NCBI RefSeq assembly: GCF_031179145.1
Contig: NZ_JAPSIB010000001.1
Coordinates: forward strand, 342,853 to 406,852
Length of the DNA stretch: 64,000 nucleotides
DNA from: Brevibacterium sp.
GTDB lineage: Bacteria; Actinomycetota; Actinomycetes; Actinomycetales; Brevibacteriaceae
Direction: 5' to 3'
The first letter of the stretch is position 1. Each line of letters starts with the position of its first letter. The notes under the pieces are model-generated. The model saw only the letters and a program-made list of their open reading frames with translations. It was not told where the DNA came from and did no database searches. The position numbers and the translations under genes were made by a program. Of the stretch, positions 17,772 through 26,147 are shown piece after piece.

Positions 17772-19151
17772 TCAGGAGGCTGTCGGTGCGAGTCGCTCGA
17801 GCAGCAGCACCTCGGCGAGGATCGCGGCCTTGAAGTCGGGCAGGTACAGAGATTCGTTCGCGCTGTGGGCCCGGGCATCGGGGTCCTCGACCCCCGTGAC
17901 GAGGATCGAGGCCTGCGGGAACACCTCGAGGAGGTCGGCGATGAAGGGGATCGATCCGCCGATGCCCATCGTCACCGACTCCACTCCCCATGCGTCGGAG
18001 AGCGCGTCCCTCGCCGTCTGCACGATCGGGTCGTCGAGGTCGGCCTGCCAGGGGCTGCCGCCTTCGGTCGCTCCGATCGTGAGAGTGGCGCCGAAGGGAA
18101 GGTGCGCGGACAGGTGGTCGGTGACGGCCTGGACGGCGTTGTCCGGGGTGTCACCCGGCGCCAGTCGGATGGAGAGCTTGGCCTTGAGGCTGGCCTGCAG
18201 CGTGTTCGACGACACTGCGACGTCGGGAACGTCGAGACCGATGACCGTGATCGATGGTTGGGACCACAGGCGTGAGGCGAGGGTGCCCGTGCCGATGAGC
18301 TCGGTCGTGTCGAGCGCACCCGAGTCCCGACGGATCGTGTCCTCGTCGTAATCGATGTCGGAATGGGTCTCCCTCTTCAAGCCGGCCACGGCCACCGAGC
18401 CGTTCTCGTCGTGCAGGCTGGCGAGCACTCTGGTCATGGCCAGCATCGCGTCGGGGACGATGCCACCGTACATGCCCGAGTGCACCGCGTGGTCGAGGGT
18501 CGCGATCTCGAACTCGAGGGCGCACATCCCGCGCAGGCTCGTGGTCAGCGCCGGCACCCCGGCCGCCCAGTTGCCCGAATCGGCGACGACGATGACGTCG
18601 GCGGCGAGCTTCGACCGGTGGGCCTCGAGGAAGTTCCGGAAGCTCGGGCTCCCCGCCTCCTCCTCCCCTTCGATGAACAGGGTGACACCGACGCCGAGGC
18701 GGTCGCGCAGCAGCCGCAGAGCGGTGAGGTGGACCATGATGCCGGCTTTGTCGTCGGCGGCCCCGCGGCCGTAGAGCCGCTCACCCACTCTGGTCGCGGT
18801 GAAGGGCTCGGTGTTCCAGGCCTCGGGCCGTCCGGGAGGCTGAACGTCGTGGTGCGCGTAGAGGAGCACGGTCGGGGCTCCGGCCGGTGCAGGGATGGAC
18901 GCGACCACCGCTGGGTACCCCTCGGTTCCCTCCGGAGTCGGGGCGGTGAGGATCTCGGCGTCGAGCCCGAGGTCGCGGGCGAGTGCTGCGACCGCCTCGG
19001 CGCTGGCGCGGACCCCGGCGGGATCGAAGCTCGGCCAGGCCACCGAGGGGATGGCGACGAGTTCGCTCAGCTGGGCGAGCACCTCGTCGAAGATCTGATC
19101 CAGTTCGGCCCGCAATTGCGCATCCTGCGGCGCTGTTGTCGATTCGCTCAT
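17772..19151 (-). CDS. M20-family metallopeptidase (dipeptidase)
   Basis: A 459-residue M20 peptidase with two-zinc-site residues in YAHHDVQP (about residue 96), GAADDKAGI (about 130), FIEGEEEAGSP (about 162), VVADSGN (about 190) and the C-terminal ARAHSANES. A dimerisation lid domain sits between the last two. It resembles the dipeptidase/DapE-like group found beside DUF3043 genes in actinobacteria; the substrate is probably small peptides. The gene starts with an ATG whose -10 element overlaps that of the divergent DUF3043 gene. No ribosome-binding site at normal spacing is present (GGAGA abuts the ATG). Confidence 0.88.
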   Translation of the reverse strand: MSESTTAPQDAQLRAELDQIFDEVLAQLSELVAIPSVAWPSFDPAGVRASAEAVAALARDLGLDAEILTAPTPEGTEGYPAVVASIPAPAGAPTVLLYAHHDVQPPGRPEAWNTEPFTATRVGERLYGRGAADDKAGIMVHLTALRLLRDRLGVGVTLFIEGEEEAGSPSFRNFLEAHRSKLAADVIVVADSGNWAAGVPALTTSLRGMCALEFEIATLDHAVHSGMYGGIVPDAMLAMTRVLASLHDENGSVAVAGLKRETHSDIDYDEDTIRRDSGALDTTELIGTGTLASRLWSQPSITVIGLDVPDVAVSSNTLQASLKAKLSIRLAPGDTPDNAVQAVTDHLSAHLPFGATLTIGATEGGSPWQADLDDPIVQTARDALSDAWGVESVTMGIGGSIPFIADLLEVFPQASILVTGVEDPDARAHSANESLYLPDFKAAILAEVLLLERLAPTAS

Positions 19152-19157
19152 TCTCCA

Positions 19158-19167
19158 AAGGTAGTAT
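19158..19167. promoter_or_regulatory. overlapping divergent -10 elements (shared core)
   Basis: On the plus strand TAGTAT (19162-19167) stands seven bases before the GTG at 19175. On the minus strand TACCTT (19163-19158) stands six bases before the ATG at 19151. The two hexamers share bases 19162-19163. Both genes would be leaderless and fired from one bidirectional promoter. Confidence 0.5.
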
Positions 19168-19174
19168 TCATTGG

Positions 19175-19780
19175 GTGTTCGGAAGCAAAAAGACCCCCGA
19201 GGATGCAGAATCCTCCTCTCAGCCCGTCGACCCCTCAGCTGACGCTGCTGCCGCGCGCCGTGCGGCGGAGCAGAAGAAGGGACGACCCACGCCCAAACGC
19301 AGCCAGCAGGAGTCGGTGCGCAGGCAGCCGCTGGTCTCGAAGGATCGCAAGGTCGCGAACCAGAAGGCCAAGGACCAGATCCGGAAGGAGCGGGATCGCG
19401 CGCGCATCGGCATGATGAATGGTGAGGAGAAGTATCTCACCCGCCGCGATCGCGGACCGCAGCGCCGCTACGTCCGTGACTTCGTCGACGCCCGATTCTC
19501 GATCGGGGAGCTCTTCATCCCCGCCGCGATCCTCATCCTCGTCGTCGCCTTCACCCAGCCGGTGGCCATTCAGCAGTACTTCACCTACGCAGTTTGGGGT
19601 CTGCTGGCGCTCGTGATCCTCGACGGCTTCATCCTCAACTATCTCCTCAAGGGCCGCCTGAAGGCGAAGTTCGGCGAGGTCGAGCGCGGGCTGACGTTCT
19701 ACGCGGTCATGCGCAGTGTCCAGCTGCGCCCCCTGCGCATGCCGAAACCCCAGGTCAAGCGCCGCCAGTACCCGCAGTGA
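19175..19780 (+). CDS. DUF3043 membrane protein
   Basis: A 201-residue actinobacterial protein of unknown function. A highly charged N-terminal half (residues 1-100, rich in Lys, Arg and Glu, ending GPQRRYVRDFVDARFS) precedes two membrane helices near residues 110-130 and 137-157 and a basic tail (RLKAKFGEVERG). This layout is that of DUF3043 (Rv2197c-type). The start is a GTG seven bases after a -10 element; the open frame upstream overlaps the divergent peptidase gene and is not likely coding. Its role is not known. Confidence 0.88.
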   Translation: MFGSKKTPEDAESSSQPVDPSADAAAARRAAEQKKGRPTPKRSQQESVRRQPLVSKDRKVANQKAKDQIRKERDRARIGMMNGEEKYLTRRDRGPQRRYVRDFVDARFSIGELFIPAAILILVVAFTQPVAIQQYFTYAVWGLLALVILDGFILNYLLKGRLKAKFGEVERGLTFYAVMRSVQLRPLRMPKPQVKRRQYPQ

Positions 19781-19785
19781 CGTGC

Positions 19786-19807
19786 GTGCCCGCACCGCTG
19801 CGGGCAC
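19786..19807 (+). terminator. hairpin after DUF3043 gene
   Basis: A 9-bp perfect GC-rich stem (GTGCCCGCA and TGCGGGCAC) with a 4-base loop starts five bases after the stop codon. Confidence 0.6.
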
Positions 19808-19816
19808 CGACGTCGA

Positions 19817-19879
19817 CGGCCCCGGTTCACATTCGTCTCCGCCATCTCTGACCGGGGCAGACGCTGTGAATCGGGGCCG
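19817..19879 (-). terminator. hairpin after pyrD
   Basis: A 15-bp inverted repeat with one mismatch (arms 19817-19831 and 19865-19879) and a loop of about 33 bases lies between the convergent DUF3043 and pyrD genes. Confidence 0.45.
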
Positions 19880-19892
19880 TTGCTGGTGGCCG

Positions 19893-20987
19893 CTACTTCG
19901 CGGCGAGCAGGCCGCGTGTCTTCTGCGCGCGGATGATCCGGCCCGGCCAGAACGGGCCCGAGTAGATCATCTCGGAATAGACCTGAACGAGATCCGCACC
20001 TGCGGCCAGGCGGGCGCGCACATCCTTGGAATCGGCGACTCCCCCGACGGAGATGACGGTGAGCGCGTCACCGACGGTGTCCTTGACCAGACGGAGGACT
20101 TCGAGGGACCGAGCCGCCAGAGGCCGACCAGAGATGCCGCCGGCCTGGGAGCGCGCGAAATCCGCTTCCTCCCCAGTGAGAACGTCCCGGTCGATCGTCG
20201 TATTCGTGGTGATGAGGCCGTCGACGCCGAGGCGGACCGCGAGATGGCAGATCTCGATCACGTCCGCATCGTTGAGGTCGGGAGCGATCTTGACCAGCAG
20301 GGGCACGTGCCCCAGCGTCGAACGCGGACTCTCGACCACCTCGGCGGCGGTCGACTGCACGGCGGAAATGATCGGTTCGAGGCTCGAGGCCGACTGCAGA
20401 TCGCGCAGGCCGGGGGTGTTCGGTGAACTGACGTTGATGACGAGGTAGTCGGCGAGCGGCGCCAGCGCCCGGGCCGATGCCGCGTAGTCCGCGACGGCGT
20501 CCTCGGCGGCCACGACCTTCGTCTTGCCGATGTTGATCCCGATGATCGGGCGGGCCCTTGCGGGCAGAGCCTCGAGCGCCCGGCGCTGGTCGGCGATGTT
20601 GAAGGAGGCCTGCCGCGCTCCCTGGTTGTTGAACCCCATGCGGTTGAGCAGGGCCAGGTTCTCACGGAGCCGGAACAGGCGGGGCCTGTCGTTTCCCGGC
20701 TGCGCGTGGGCGGTGACGGTGCCGACCTCGATGTGCCCGAATCCCAGTGCGGACAGCGCCCGGACCCCCTCCCCGTTCTTGTCGAAGCCGGCTGCCAGAC
20801 CGACCCGGTTGGGGAATCTCAGACCGAGGACCTGCGTCTCGTCCCTGGTTCCCCGAGCGAAGACGAGTCGCATCAGGCGATTGATCACGGGCAGGGCGTC
20901 GAGGAATCTCAGCGTGGCGAACGACACATGATGTGCACGTTCGGCATCCATCGGGACGAAGAGGAGTCTGAAGATAAGTGAGTACAC
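19893..20987 (-). CDS. pyrD: dihydroorotate dehydrogenase (quinone)
   Basis: A 364-residue class 2 dihydroorotate dehydrogenase that links pyrimidine synthesis to the quinone pool. It has the N-terminal membrane-binding helix typical of class 2 (VYSLIFRLLFVPMDAERAHH), FMN-binding AAGFDKNGEGV and GFNNQG, the active-site segment NVSSPNTPGLR with the catalytic Ser, and TNTTIDR and SVGGV near the C-terminus. The GTG at 20985-20987 has TATTCT seven bases upstream; a longer start at 21029 adds 14 residues without similarity. It is a single-gene unit. Confidence 0.94.
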   Translation of the reverse strand: MYSLIFRLLFVPMDAERAHHVSFATLRFLDALPVINRLMRLVFARGTRDETQVLGLRFPNRVGLAAGFDKNGEGVRALSALGFGHIEVGTVTAHAQPGNDRPRLFRLRENLALLNRMGFNNQGARQASFNIADQRRALEALPARARPIIGINIGKTKVVAAEDAVADYAASARALAPLADYLVINVSSPNTPGLRDLQSASSLEPIISAVQSTAAEVVESPRSTLGHVPLLVKIAPDLNDADVIEICHLAVRLGVDGLITTNTTIDRDVLTGEEADFARSQAGGISGRPLAARSLEVLRLVKDTVGDALTVISVGGVADSKDVRARLAAGADLVQVYSEMIYSGPFWPGRIIRAQKTRGLLAAK

Positions 20988-20994
20988 GCCGTCC

Positions 20995-21000
20995 AGAATA
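20995..21000 (-). promoter_or_regulatory. -10 element of pyrD
   Basis: TATTCT on the minus strand ends seven bases before the GTG start of pyrD, which fits a leaderless transcript. Confidence 0.5.
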
Positions 21001-21097
21001 CAAGGGCTGAAGTCGGGTATATGACGCACCGTTTGAACTCCGCTTCGCGAATGGCATTAGGATCGAGCCAACGCCCATCGACGATGAAAGGGATCAG

Positions 21098-22588
21098 ATG
21101 CCTGGTGCCTCCACCCCCAGCAGATACTCCTCGAGCGCTCCCACGAAGACCGCAGCGTCGGTCCTGGTGCTCGCCGCCGCAGAGGGCTCCGTCCTCGGCC
21201 TCGACTCCGCGAAGTCGGCCCGGACCTCGCTCGAGACCATGATGGCAGCGATCGGATTCACAAGCAGGACCGGGGCGACAGCCCGCATCCCCTCCCCCAA
21301 GGGTTTCGCCGCCGACAGCATCCTCCTGGTCGGCCTCGGTTCCTTCGATCCGGCCTCTTCGGGCCCGGAATCCGAATCAGCGAATGCGGAGGTTCTGCGC
21401 CGCGCCGCCGGCAACGCGCTGCGGCAGCTCGACGGCGTCGACCAGATCGCGGTGGCTCTGCCGACCACGACACCCGGTGACGTCGAAGCGGTGACCGTCG
21501 GGGCCGACCTCGGCGCCTACCGCTTCCTCGACTACATCAGCGACGACGGGGACAAGGCACCCGGTGCCGTCACCGTCCTCGGTCCCAGGGGGAAGGCGTT
21601 CGTCTCAGCCCATGCGACCGGAGCGACGCTCGCGGCCGCCACGAACCGCGCCCGCGACTTCGTCAACACTCCCCCGCTCGACCTCTACCCCGAAACCTTC
21701 GCCGAGCTCGTCAGGGACCAGGCCAAGGCCGCCAAGGTCAAGGTCACCGTATTGGCCGAGAAGGAGCTCGAGGCCGGCGGCTACGGCGGCATCCTCGGCG
21801 TCGGACAGGGCTCGACCCGCGGACCGCGCCTGGTCAAGGTCGAATACGCGCCGAAGGGCGCCAAGCGCCACCTCAGCTTCGTCGGCAAGGGAATCACCTT
21901 CGACTCCGGCGGGCTCTCCCTCAAACCGGCGGCGAACATGGAGGACATGAAGTCGGACATGTCCGGCGCCGCGGCCGTCGCCCAGGCGGTGTTCGCTATC
22001 GCCGAGCTCGAACTTCCCGTGCGCGCGACCGCCTGGCTGCCCTTGGCGGAGAACATGCCCGGCTCTTCGGCCATCCGTCCCAGCGATGTGCTGAGGATGC
22101 GCAGCGGCAAGACCGTCGAGGTCACCAACACCGATGCCGAGGGTCGATTGGTCCTCGCCGATGCCCTGGCCGACGCGGACGCCGAGGATCCCGACCTGCT
22201 CGTCGACGTCGCGACCCTGACCGGCGCCCAGGTCGTCGCCCTCGGCAACCGCACCTCGGGAGTGATGGGAGCCGAGACCGCGCGAACCGCCGTCACCGAG
22301 GCGGCCGAGAGGGCCGGCGAGGAGATGTGGGCGATGCCGATTCCGGAGGAGATGCTCTCCGGCTTCGATTCGAACGCCGCCGACATCAAGAACTCCGGAC
22401 CCCGTCAGGGCGGAATGCTCGCGGCCGCGGCCTTCCTGCGGGAGTTCGTCGGCGAGGAGACCGCCTGGGCCCACATCGACATCGCGGGCCCCAGCTTCAA
22501 CACCGCCTCGGCGTTCGGCTACACCCCGGTGGGCGGCACCGGTGCCGCGGTGCGCACGTTGGTGGAGCTGGCCAGAAACGCGGACTGA
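21098..22588 (+). CDS. pepA: leucyl aminopeptidase (M17)
   Basis: A 496-residue cytosol aminopeptidase. The C-terminal catalytic domain contains the metal and active-site segments GKGITFDSGG (around K264), KSDMSGA (285-291) and NTDAEGRL (344-351), all intact. The N-terminal regulatory domain is more variable. It releases N-terminal residues from peptides and forms hexamers with two metal ions per subunit. The ATG has AAAGG upstream. It lies in the same place relative to the lpd/E2 genes as pepB (Rv2213) in M. tuberculosis. Confidence 0.95.
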   Translation: MPGASTPSRYSSSAPTKTAASVLVLAAAEGSVLGLDSAKSARTSLETMMAAIGFTSRTGATARIPSPKGFAADSILLVGLGSFDPASSGPESESANAEVLRRAAGNALRQLDGVDQIAVALPTTTPGDVEAVTVGADLGAYRFLDYISDDGDKAPGAVTVLGPRGKAFVSAHATGATLAAATNRARDFVNTPPLDLYPETFAELVRDQAKAAKVKVTVLAEKELEAGGYGGILGVGQGSTRGPRLVKVEYAPKGAKRHLSFVGKGITFDSGGLSLKPAANMEDMKSDMSGAAAVAQAVFAIAELELPVRATAWLPLAENMPGSSAIRPSDVLRMRSGKTVEVTNTDAEGRLVLADALADADAEDPDLLVDVATLTGAQVVALGNRTSGVMGAETARTAVTEAAERAGEEMWAMPIPEEMLSGFDSNAADIKNSGPRQGGMLAAAAFLREFVGEETAWAHIDIAGPSFNTASAFGYTPVGGTGAAVRTLVELARNAD

Positions 22589-22761
22589 GAGCTCGGTGCT
22601 GCTGTGATCGACCAGATTCTACAGACTGTCGAAAACGACGTGATCATGCACACCTTAATCGAAACAGACGGTCTGTGCTTTCACCACCTGCGATAAAAGT
22701 GGAAAGATAATGAGGAAAGCTGCCAGCGGCAGTTTTATTCGAAAGCTACGAGGAGTAATCC

Positions 22762-24150
22762 GTGAGTGATTCATTGACCTACGACCTTGTCGTCCTCGGC
22801 GGCGGAACCGGTGGCTATGCCGCGGCTCTGCGCGCTGCAGAGCTCGATATGAAGGTTGCTTTGATCGAAAACGACAAGGTGGGAGGCACCTGCCTTCACC
22901 GTGGCTGCATCCCCACCAAGGCGCTGCTGCACTCCGCTGAGGTCGCCGAGTCAGCGAAGGACTCCTCGAAGTTCGGCATCGACGCCGAGTTCAAGGGCGT
23001 CGACATCGCCAAGGTGCTCGAATACAAGGACAGCGTCATCTCCCGCAACTACAAGGGACTGCAGGGCCTGGTCAAGGCCCGCGGGATCGACACCTACTTC
23101 GGCACCGGAAAGCTCGTCGGCCAGGACACGGTCGAGGTCAGCGGTGAGGACGGCACTCAGACCGTCAAGGGCAAGAACGTCCTCCTGTCCACCGGATCCA
23201 CCTCGAAGACCATCGGTCTCGACATCACCGACCGCGTGCTGACCAGCACCGAAGCGCTTCAGCTTCAGGCGGTCCCGAAGTCCGTCGTCGTTCTCGGCGG
23301 CGGCGTCATCGGCGTCGAGTTCGCCAGCGTCTGGAACTCCTTCGGTGCGAAGGTGACCATCGTCGAAGGCCTCAAGCACCTCGTCGCCAATGAGGACGAG
23401 ACCATCTCGAAGAACCTTGAGCGCGCGTTCAAGAAGCGCAAGATCGACTTCAAGCTCGGCGTCATGTTCAAGGGCGTCGAAGAGACCGCCGACGGCGTCA
23501 AGGTGACCCTCGACGACGGCTCCGTCCTGGAAGCCGAGTACCTGCTCGTAGCCGTCGGCCGCGGACCTGTGACCGACGGCTTCGGCTTCGAGGAGCAGGG
23601 CATCCCGATGGACCGCGGTTTCGTCCTCGCCAACGAGCGCCTGCACACCGGTGTCGGCAACATCTACGCCTGCGGAGACATCGTTCCGGGGCTGCAGCTT
23701 GCCCACCGCGCCTTCGGCCAGGGAATCTTCATTGCCGAGGAGATCGCCGGTCTCAGCCCGGCGCCGGTCGCCGAGTCCGGCATCCCCCGCGTGACGTACT
23801 GTGAGCCCGAGATCTTCTCGGTCGGCATCACGTCGAAGCAGGCCGAGGAGCAGTACGGCGCCGACAACGTCGAAACCATCGAATACAACCTGGGTGGAAA
23901 CGGCAAGTCCGTCATCCTGGGCACCACTGGTCTGATCAAGGTCATTCGTGAGAAAGAAGGACCTGTTGTCGGCATCCACGGCATTGGCGCTCGACTGAGC
24001 GAACAGGCTGGAGAGGCCCAACTGATCGTCAACTGGGAGGCATTCCCAGAGGAAGTCGCGCAGCTCATCCACGCGCACCCGACGCAGAATGAAGCGCTCG
24101 GTGAGGCCCACCTGGCCCTCGCCGGCAAACCCCTGCACTTCCACTCATAA
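22762..24150 (+). CDS. lpdA: dihydrolipoyl dehydrogenase
   Basis: A 462-residue flavoprotein disulfide reductase (E3). The FAD loop [15 protein letters not shown] is at residues 13-27, the redox cysteines C44 and C49 are in [13 protein letters not shown], the NAD-binding motif [14 protein letters not shown] follows, and the catalytic dyad lies in the C-terminal [13 protein letters not shown]. It reoxidises dihydrolipoamide on the E2 protein encoded 20 bases downstream, so the two genes form an operon. The GTG start has GAGGAG upstream. The preceding 170 bases hold an A/T-rich region likely to contain the promoter. Confidence 0.95.
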   Translation: MSDSLTYDLVVLGGGTGGYAAALRAAELDMKVALIENDKVGGTCLHRGCIPTKALLHSAEVAESAKDSSKFGIDAEFKGVDIAKVLEYKDSVISRNYKGLQGLVKARGIDTYFGTGKLVGQDTVEVSGEDGTQTVKGKNVLLSTGSTSKTIGLDITDRVLTSTEALQLQAVPKSVVVLGGGVIGVEFASVWNSFGAKVTIVEGLKHLVANEDETISKNLERAFKKRKIDFKLGVMFKGVEETADGVKVTLDDGSVLEAEYLLVAVGRGPVTDGFGFEEQGIPMDRGFVLANERLHTGVGNIYACGDIVPGLQLAHRAFGQGIFIAEEIAGLSPAPVAESGIPRVTYCEPEIFSVGITSKQAEEQYGADNVETIEYNLGGNGKSVILGTTGLIKVIREKEGPVVGIHGIGARLSEQAGEAQLIVNWEAFPEEVAQLIHAHPTQNEALGEAHLALAGKPLHFHS

Positions 24151-24170
24151 GATCCGAGGAGACGAAAGAC

Positions 24171-26072
24171 ATGTCGAATTCCGTGCAGATGCCGGCTCTC
24201 GGTGAGTCGGTGACCGAAGGCACCGTCACCAGGTGGCTCAAAGAGGTCGGCGACGAGGTCCAGGTCGACGAACCATTGCTCGAGGTGTCGACCGACAAGG
24301 TCGACACAGAGATCCCGAGCCCCTACGCAGGAGTCCTCGAGAAGATCCTCGCCGACGAAGACGATGTCGTCGAAGTCGGCGGCGATCTCGCCTACATCGG
24401 GGACGGCAGCGGCGCCGATTCCGGTGAGGCAGCGCCCGAGGAGGAGCCCGCCGGTGCGGCCGGTTCCGACGAGGCCGCAGAATCGGCCGAGGAGAGCTCG
24501 CAGGACGACTCGTCCGAGCAGGCTTCCGAGCCTGAGGAGGCCAAAGCTGCGGAGAGCGGCTCCGCCAAGGCCTCTGAGAGCAGCTCCAGCGCCTCCAGCG
24601 ACGGAGGGGGCACCGAGGTCACGATGCCCGCATTGGGCGAATCGGTGACTGAGGGAACCGTCACCCGCTGGCTCAAGGAAGTCGGCGAAGAGGTCGAGGT
24701 CGACGAACCTCTCCTCGAGGTCTCGACCGACAAGGTCGACACCGAGGTACCGTCACCGGTCGCCGGTGTCGTGCAGAAGCACCTGGCCTCCGAAGACGAG
24801 ACGGTCGAGGTGGGCGCCGTGCTGGCGATCATCGGTTCGGGCGCTCCCGCAGAGGAAGAGGCTCCCGCCGAAGAGCCTGCAGAGGAAGAGGCTCCCGCCG
24901 AGGACGAGCCGGCCAAGGAAGAACCCGCGAAGCAGGAGAAGCCTGCTGAGGAGAAGCCGGCCGCACAGGCCCCGGCGGAGGACAAGCCCTTCCAGCAGAA
25001 GCCGGACTCGGCATCCGAGCCGGCTCAGGCCGAAGCCGAATCGGCCGCCGTCCAGCAGTCGTCCGCCTCGACGCCTGCTGCGAAGCCGGAGACCGCCCAG
25101 GCGGCATCCGCTTCGCAGGCTGCAGAGACCGTCGGTGAGAACGCCGCCTATGTCACTCCTCTCGTGCGCCGCCTGGCTCGCGAGAAGGGCGTCGATCTCG
25201 GATCCCTGACCGGAACCGGAGTCGGCGGGCGCATTCGCAAGCAGGACGTGCTCGAAGCTGCGGCCAACCGTTCGGCGGCACCCGCAAGCGCACCTGCCGG
25301 TGGCGCCCAGGAACCCTTCAAGCTCGAGATCCCCGAAGAGGCTGCCAAGCTGCGGGGCACCACCGAGAAGGCTTCGCGCATCCGCAAGACCATCGCCAAG
25401 CGGATGAGCGAGTCCCTCGAGGCCTCCGCTCAGCTGACTCAGGTCATCGAGGTCGACATGACCCGGGTGGCGAAGCTGCGACGGGCGAACAAGGATGCGT
25501 TCCAGGCCAAGCACGGTGCCAAGCTCACCTACCTGCCGTTCTTCGCCAAGGCGATCGTGGAGGCCCTCAAGCAGCACCCGAAGGTCAACGCTCAGTACGA
25601 CCTGGAATCCCAGGAGATCACGTACTTCGACTACGAGCACCTGGCGATCGCCGTGGACACTCCGCGCGGACTGCTGGTTCCCGTGGTCAAGAATGCCGGG
25701 GACATGAGCATCGCAGGCCTCGCCAAGGCCATCGACGACGTCGCCGACCGGACCCGGAACAACAAGATCCAGCCGGACGAGCTCTCCGGCGGAACGTTCA
25801 CGGTGACCAACATCGGTTCGGTCGGGGCGCTGTTCGACACCCCGATCATCAACCAGCCGCAGATGGGCATCCTCGGCACCGGCGCGATCGTGCGTCGCCC
25901 GGTCGTCGTCAAGACGGCCGACGGTGAGGAGTCGATCGCTATCCGCGACATGGTCTACCTGCCGCTGACGTACAACCACCAGCTGGTCGACGGAGCGGAT
26001 GCGGGACGCTTCCTGCAGACGATCAAGGCTCGACTGGAAGGCGGCAACTTCCAGGCGGATCTCGAACTCTGA
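24171..26072 (+). CDS. sucB: 2-oxoacid dehydrogenase E2, two lipoyl domains
   Basis: A 633-residue acyltransferase with two N-terminal lipoyl domains (residues 1-80 and about 148-225, each with the lipoylation motif STDKVDTE), joined by Ala/Glu/Pro-rich linkers. A peripheral subunit-binding domain follows near residues 325-360 ([14 protein letters not shown]), then the catalytic domain with [11 protein letters not shown] near the C-terminus carrying the HxxxD active site. It corresponds to DlaT/SucB of M. tuberculosis (Rv2215), which serves pyruvate and possibly 2-oxoglutarate dehydrogenase; sequence alone does not settle which. It needs LipB and LipA, encoded 1.8 kb downstream. Confidence 0.93.
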   Translation: MSNSVQMPALGESVTEGTVTRWLKEVGDEVQVDEPLLEVSTDKVDTEIPSPYAGVLEKILADEDDVVEVGGDLAYIGDGSGADSGEAAPEEEPAGAAGSDEAAESAEESSQDDSSEQASEPEEAKAAESGSAKASESSSSASSDGGGTEVTMPALGESVTEGTVTRWLKEVGEEVEVDEPLLEVSTDKVDTEVPSPVAGVVQKHLASEDETVEVGAVLAIIGSGAPAEEEAPAEEPAEEEAPAEDEPAKEEPAKQEKPAEEKPAAQAPAEDKPFQQKPDSASEPAQAEAESAAVQQSSASTPAAKPETAQAASASQAAETVGENAAYVTPLVRRLAREKGVDLGSLTGTGVGGRIRKQDVLEAAANRSAAPASAPAGGAQEPFKLEIPEEAAKLRGTTEKASRIRKTIAKRMSESLEASAQLTQVIEVDMTRVAKLRRANKDAFQAKHGAKLTYLPFFAKAIVEALKQHPKVNAQYDLESQEITYFDYEHLAIAVDTPRGLLVPVVKNAGDMSIAGLAKAIDDVADRTRNNKIQPDELSGGTFTVTNIGSVGALFDTPIINQPQMGILGTGAIVRRPVVVKTADGEESIAIRDMVYLPLTYNHQLVDGADAGRFLQTIKARLEGGNFQADLEL

Positions 26073-26088
26073 TCCTCTGAGCACTGCC

Positions 26089-26130
26089 GCGGGGAGGGAC
26101 CGTTCACCGAGGTGGACGGTCCCTCCCCGC
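26089..26130 (+). terminator. terminator after E2 gene
   Basis: A perfect 15-bp inverted repeat (26089-26103 and 26116-26130) with a 12-base loop sits 16 bases after the stop. It may also serve the convergent gene at 26148. Confidence 0.75.
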
Positions 26131-26147
26131 ATTCACCGGCACTGCTC

